In this document: positions 60,942 through 64,000 of the stretch, piece by piece
How the letters are laid out: each line of letters starts with the position of its first letter
How positions within the stretch are numbered: the first letter of the stretch is position 1
Assembly: GCF_016481275.1 (NCBI RefSeq)
Contig: NZ_JAEMNW010000006.1
Location: 206,293 to 270,292, forward strand
DNA: 64,000 nt
Direction of reading: 5' to 3'
Origin: Antrihabitans auranticaus
Lineage (GTDB): Bacteria > Actinomycetota > Actinomycetes > Mycobacteriales > Mycobacteriaceae
Position numbers and translations under genes: made by a program
The notes under the pieces: model-generated
Told to the model about the DNA's origin: nothing
The model's database searches: none
The model's input: only the letters and a program-made list of their open reading frames with translations

Positions 60942-61808
60942 TCAGGCGCCGACCTTCGCCAACATCGGAGCGAGGAAGTCGACGACCTCTTGCTCGGTGG
61001 CGACCGGATTGTCGATCATCGGCCAGTGCCCGCTTTCGGCCAGCACAACAACTTTGGCGCTCGGAAAGGCTTCGCGTTGCTCCGCCGCGTGCTTGGCCGG
61101 AAGGAAGTGGTCGCGACCGCCCCAGATGACCAGCGCGGGAAAATTGTGATGGGCCAACGCAAGTCCGAGCATCTCGCTGGCTTCGGGGATGTGCTTGCAG
61201 GCCCGGTAGAGGCGCAGGACCGAGCTGCGGGTGTCCGCATCGAAATCGGCGGCCATGTGATCGATGAAGTCGGCGGGCAATGCCTTCGGTGCGCGCTTGA
61301 AGGGGTACGCGTTCGGCATTCCGATGCGAAACGCGGTCCGGCTGGTGAACGCCATCATCAACTCGCCAACGATCGGCGTCTGCCAGACCTGAGCAAGCCA
61401 GTGCCAGGTGTAGCCGGCGAGCAGTCCTGTGTCGATGAGCGTCACCGACTCCACGCGATCGGGATGTGCTGCAGCCCAAGCCAATCCCCACATGCCACCG
61501 AAGTCGTGGAGCACGAGATGAACCCGTTCGACGCCGAGGTCGTCGAGCGCGGACTCCAGGTGCCGGGCATGCGCCGCGGGCGTCTGCGAAAAGTCGCGCG
61601 GTTTGTCGGCCCGACCGAACCCGGGCATGTCGATCGCAATCGCGCGACCGTGCGGGCCAACTGCTTTCAGCAGTCCGCGGAAGTCGTGTGACGAACCTGG
61701 GTTGCCATGGATGAAGACGACCGCCGTGGTGTCTTCCCGCGGACCGGCTTGCAGCACCGGTGAGGTGATTCCGCGTGCGGTAATCGTCGATTCGAAGATC
61801 TCGGTCAT
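60942..61808 (-). CDS. Alpha/beta hydrolase with Asp nucleophile (epoxide hydrolase/dehalogenase type)
   Basis: A 288-residue hydrolase. The oxyanion motif is VFIHGNPGSSHDF; the nucleophile elbow is VLHDFGGMWGLAWA with Asp102 instead of Ser, as in haloalkane dehalogenases and epoxide hydrolases; the acid is near VIWGGRDHF and the His is in LAESGHWPMIDNP. A lid of about 90 residues lies between. The halide-binding Trp pair and epoxide-ring Tyr pair could not be assigned with confidence. It lies downstream of the MCE gene and ends 4 bp from the convergent rsbP stop. Confidence 0.83.
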   Translation of the reverse strand: MTEIFESTITARGITSPVLQAGPREDTTAVVFIHGNPGSSHDFRGLLKAVGPHGRAIAIDMPGFGRADKPRDFSQTPAAHARHLESALDDLGVERVHLVLHDFGGMWGLAWAAAHPDRVESVTLIDTGLLAGYTWHWLAQVWQTPIVGELMMAFTSRTAFRIGMPNAYPFKRAPKALPADFIDHMAADFDADTRSSVLRLYRACKHIPEASEMLGLALAHHNFPALVIWGGRDHFLPAKHAAEQREAFPSAKVVVLAESGHWPMIDNPVATEQEVVDFLAPMLAKVGA

Positions 61809-61922
61809 CCGTAGCCTTCTTCCTGCAACCGAACGGCCTCGTTGCCGGTCGGACCCTAGGGCTATCTGATACTAAAGGTACCGGGTACCCCTGGCGCAAC
61901 CCTTGTCTGCGATCGGGCTGGC

Positions 61923-63267
61923 CTACCTGCACCGATGTGCCACGCAGTGCGGATCCGAGCAAGAGCATTTGCATGAAGTCCGGTTCGTCGCCGAGGATCG
62001 TCGTCACCGCCGCGGGGCCGCCATAGGACGCCGCAGGGATCACCCCGGGAAGTTGCAGCCCCGGCGGCAGTTCGAATCCCGGTAGCCGCGGCATGTCCGG
62101 CACGCCCGGCAGAGGTGGAAATGCGATGAGTGGACCAGCCGAGTCGAGTCGCCGTGGCCACAGTTGCGGGGGCAGGAAGCCTGGATCGGGAACGGAAGGT
62201 GCTGTGGCACAACTCGGTCCGGCCATCGAGCCGTACCGCGGACAGTCTGCCTGCGTGTAGGGCCGAAACGGTGTGAACGACGCCTGCACGGTCAGCTCGA
62301 GGTACTCGCGCGGTTGCCCGGGCCGCAAAATGCTGACCGCGCTCAGGCCCTGGAGTGCTTTGCCGAGGCTGGGAATCGACTCGGTGATGGCCTGCGGATC
62401 CGTCGCCACCGCGCCGAGGAGTAGGTTGCCGTTGCCGATCAGCGACTTGCCCACGTCGGGGCTCCGGGCGAACAGGCTGTTGACGGCATCGAGAGTCAGT
62501 CCGCCACCGAACAGGACCGCTTCGAACTGGCTCTGCTTGTTGGACAGCGTCTGCGCGGTTGTGACGGCTTCGCCGAGAACCGTGAGTAACTCGGGCGCCG
62601 ACTCGTTCAGGGCGCCGATGCCTGCGCTCATCGTGCTGAGCAGGTCTTGGCCGGTAGGGGTCCCTGTGTCGATCGCGGTGATGAGACGATCGAGACGTTC
62701 GACGGCCGAGCCCGGGACGCGATAGCTGGGGTCGAGCGCTTCCGCCAGCGTGGACAGCACTGCGCCCAATCGGGCCGGATCGATCTCGTCAAGGATCGTG
62801 CGCAAGGTCGTCAATGTCGTCTGCAGGGCAACCGACTCTGTGCTCGTGTCCTGCGTGATCACATCACCGGCAGCCAATGTGCGGCTGGCCGGGCCGTTGT
62901 CGAGCAGTTCGATCGAGGTCACTCCGAACACGTTGCTCGGTACCACCCGCACGGTAACGTTCGACGGGATGTCCTTCGCATAGTCGGGAATCAGTTCGAT
63001 CGAGATGCGTTGCTCTGCACCACGTGCCGCGATTTCGCCGCCCTCGACACTGCCGACGAGAACGCCGCGAAACTTCACGTCTGCATGTGGGTCGAGGCCG
63101 TCACCGGTCGACTGCATCACCGCTTCGATATCGACGGACTTCTTGAAGTAGTTGGTGTAGCGCAACAGAAGGAGGACGAGCGCGAGGGCGACGACCACGA
63201 AGAAGACGATGCCCGCGACGATCAGTTGCCGCATCGTCGGGCCGCGTCCGCTCGGATCGATGATCAT
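61923..63267 (-). CDS. MCE-family (MlaD) lipid transport protein, 3' end suspect
   Basis: An MCE protein of about 447 residues: one N-terminal anchor (about 13-35), the MlaD/MCE domain (about 42-125; VKFRGVLVGSVEG and VRVVPSNVFGVTSIELL), a long helical region, then a Pro-rich C-terminus with GDEPDFMQMLLLGSALRGT, a normal family ending. Just after this the frame fails to stop and runs out of frame through the whole next gene to 60781. A one-base shift would end it at TAG 61923-61925; the third frame would stop at 61862. It is an orphan MCE, with no YrbE or other mce genes nearby. Confidence 0.72.
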
Positions 63268-63619
63268 CCGCGTTTCCTTGTTCGAGTGCCGAGTCCTCGA
63301 AAGTTATTGTGAAGGTCGGGGGCCCGGGGGTCCCGGCTTTCGGGAATTGGCTCAGCGGGGTGCGGTGCACCGGCCGGCCCTGGCCCGCTCTTTGTTTTCG
63401 AGGCGTAGTCGTTGACGAAGGTCGGTCGTCGTTGTTTGGTAGCGAACAGGCCGGTTTGGCGGTCCAGCTCAGGTTCCCTGAATCCATTCGGTCAGGCCAA
63501 CGGCGGCTCGAGTATCTACGCGACACCGGCGCCCCGCGTCCGCAATTTTTTCTACTTCGCACATCTTCCAGTAGCTGTATTGCTAGCCATGCCAACAGGT
63601 TTCGGGTAGGCTCGAATAC
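63268..63619. other. Gene-free divergent region before the DUF222 gene
   Basis: About 352 bp between the MCE start and the next gene. It contains a GC-rich run near 63317-63335 and otherwise no clear gene, RNA or repeat. Promoters for both divergent genes must lie here. Confidence 0.5.
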
Positions 63620-64000
63620 ATGTTCGAGCATTTGCTGCAGTCGCTCACCGGGGCCGGGTTACCCGACCCCGCAACCGCGCCGACCCCAGCGCTGGTCGAC
63701 ACCGCCACGTCCCTGCACCGGTTCGAAGCTGCCGTGTCCGCGCGCAAGCATGCCTATGCGGCGGCGGTGTTTCACCGCTGCCTCGACGAGGCACCCACCG
63801 ATCCTGATCCGGTGTCGACGATCGACCCCTGGGACGCCGCCGAAGCCGAACTGTCGGCTGCGTTGACGATCACGTCCGCGGGGGCATCCGCGTTGATCGA
63901 CATCGGGCACAACCTGATCACCCGGTTACCGAACGTGTGGGCTGCGTTCGCCCGCGGTGATCTGGATCTGTACCGGGTGAAGATCATCGTCAACGCGACC
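63620..64000 (+). CDS. DUF222/13E12-type HNH endonuclease family protein, 5' fragment
   Basis: The first 127 residues of a longer protein cut by the window end. The opening LVDTATSLHRFEAAVSARKHAYAAAV and the segment AAEAELSAALTITSAGASAL, then LPNVWAAFARGDLDLYRVKIIV are characteristic of the DUF222 domain, usually followed by an HNH nuclease domain (13E12 repeat family). The ATG at 63620 is the first in frame. Such genes occur in many copies in mycobacteria and rhodococci and can be mobile or recombination targets. The nuclease domain itself is not visible. Confidence 0.75.
   Translation, partial: MFEHLLQSLTGAGLPDPATAPTPALVDTATSLHRFEAAVSARKHAYAAAVFHRCLDEAPTDPDPVSTIDPWDAAEAELSAALTITSAGASALIDIGHNLITRLPNVWAAFARGDLDLYRVKIIVNAT

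Noticed and set aside
60781..61922. Annotating the MCE protein as 828 residues
   Set aside because: The extension is the shadow of the hydrolase gene in another phase; the MCE family ends about where the motif LGSALRGT stands.
1..64000. rRNA, tRNA, riboswitch, prophage, insertion sequence or replication origin
   Set aside because: Intergenic regions were read for cloverleaf structures, terminal repeats with transposase, phage genes and DnaA-box clusters; none was found. A covariance-model search (tRNAscan-SE, Rfam) would be decisive.

Overview
The window is high-GC DNA from a mycolic-acid actinobacterium (Mycobacteriales), most likely a Rhodococcus- or Nocardia-like organism. The evidence is an AftD-type arabinofuranosyltransferase, an MCE-family protein, high-molecular-weight FabG4 with HtdX and FadA2, frequent GTG starts and a 14-gene nuo operon. 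The left part follows the gene order of the Mycobacterium tuberculosis Rv0227c-Rv0244c region: DUF3068 protein, acyltransferase, aftD, a small membrane protein, lpqI, TetR, htdX, fabG4, fadA2, fadE5. The right part resembles Rv3143 plus nuoA-N. Species cannot be fixed from sequence alone.

Layout. 1-9.0 kb: envelope genes (flippase fragment, DUF3068 protein, acyltransferase, aftD and its small partner). 9.0-16.3 kb: isochorismate synthase, universal stress protein, lipoprotein LpqI, then a fatty-acid block (tetR, htdX, fabG4, fadA2). 16.4-19.2 kb: VanW-domain protein and a diacylglycerol-kinase-like lipid kinase. 19.3-22.7 kb: a three-gene monooxygenase operon that fits dimethylsulfone to sulfite desulfurization. 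22.7-24.4 kb: an RsrR-like [2Fe-2S] Rrf2 sensor divergent from an NAD(P)-binding protein, then a YjbR-like gene. 24.5-25.9 kb: an AbiEi/DUF559-like gene flanked by two inverted copies of a 72-bp palindromic element. 26-28 kb: fadE5. 28-36.7 kb: an accessory stretch of small regulators (ArsR, three TetR, ECF42 sigma factor with a YCII protein), small membrane proteins, a DM13 protein and one frameshifted membrane gene. 36.7-52.7 kb: an atypical response regulator and the complete nuoA-N operon for respiratory complex I. 52.8-64 kb: hydrolases, a polytopic membrane protein, a MarR/MFS efflux pair, secreted proteins, an RsbQ-RsbP stress module, an MCE protein with a suspect 3' end, and the start of a DUF222/13E12-type gene.

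Connections. One inverted repeat, CTTACT-N4-AGTAAG, lies upstream of tetR and between fabG4 and fadA2, and a weaker version lies upstream of fadE5. This suggests that the local TetR protein controls the whole fatty-acid block. Sulfone use, the Fe-S sensor, RsbQP and ECF42 are independent stress or nutrient modules around the core envelope and respiration genes. No rRNA, tRNA, CRISPR array, prophage or intact insertion sequence was seen.
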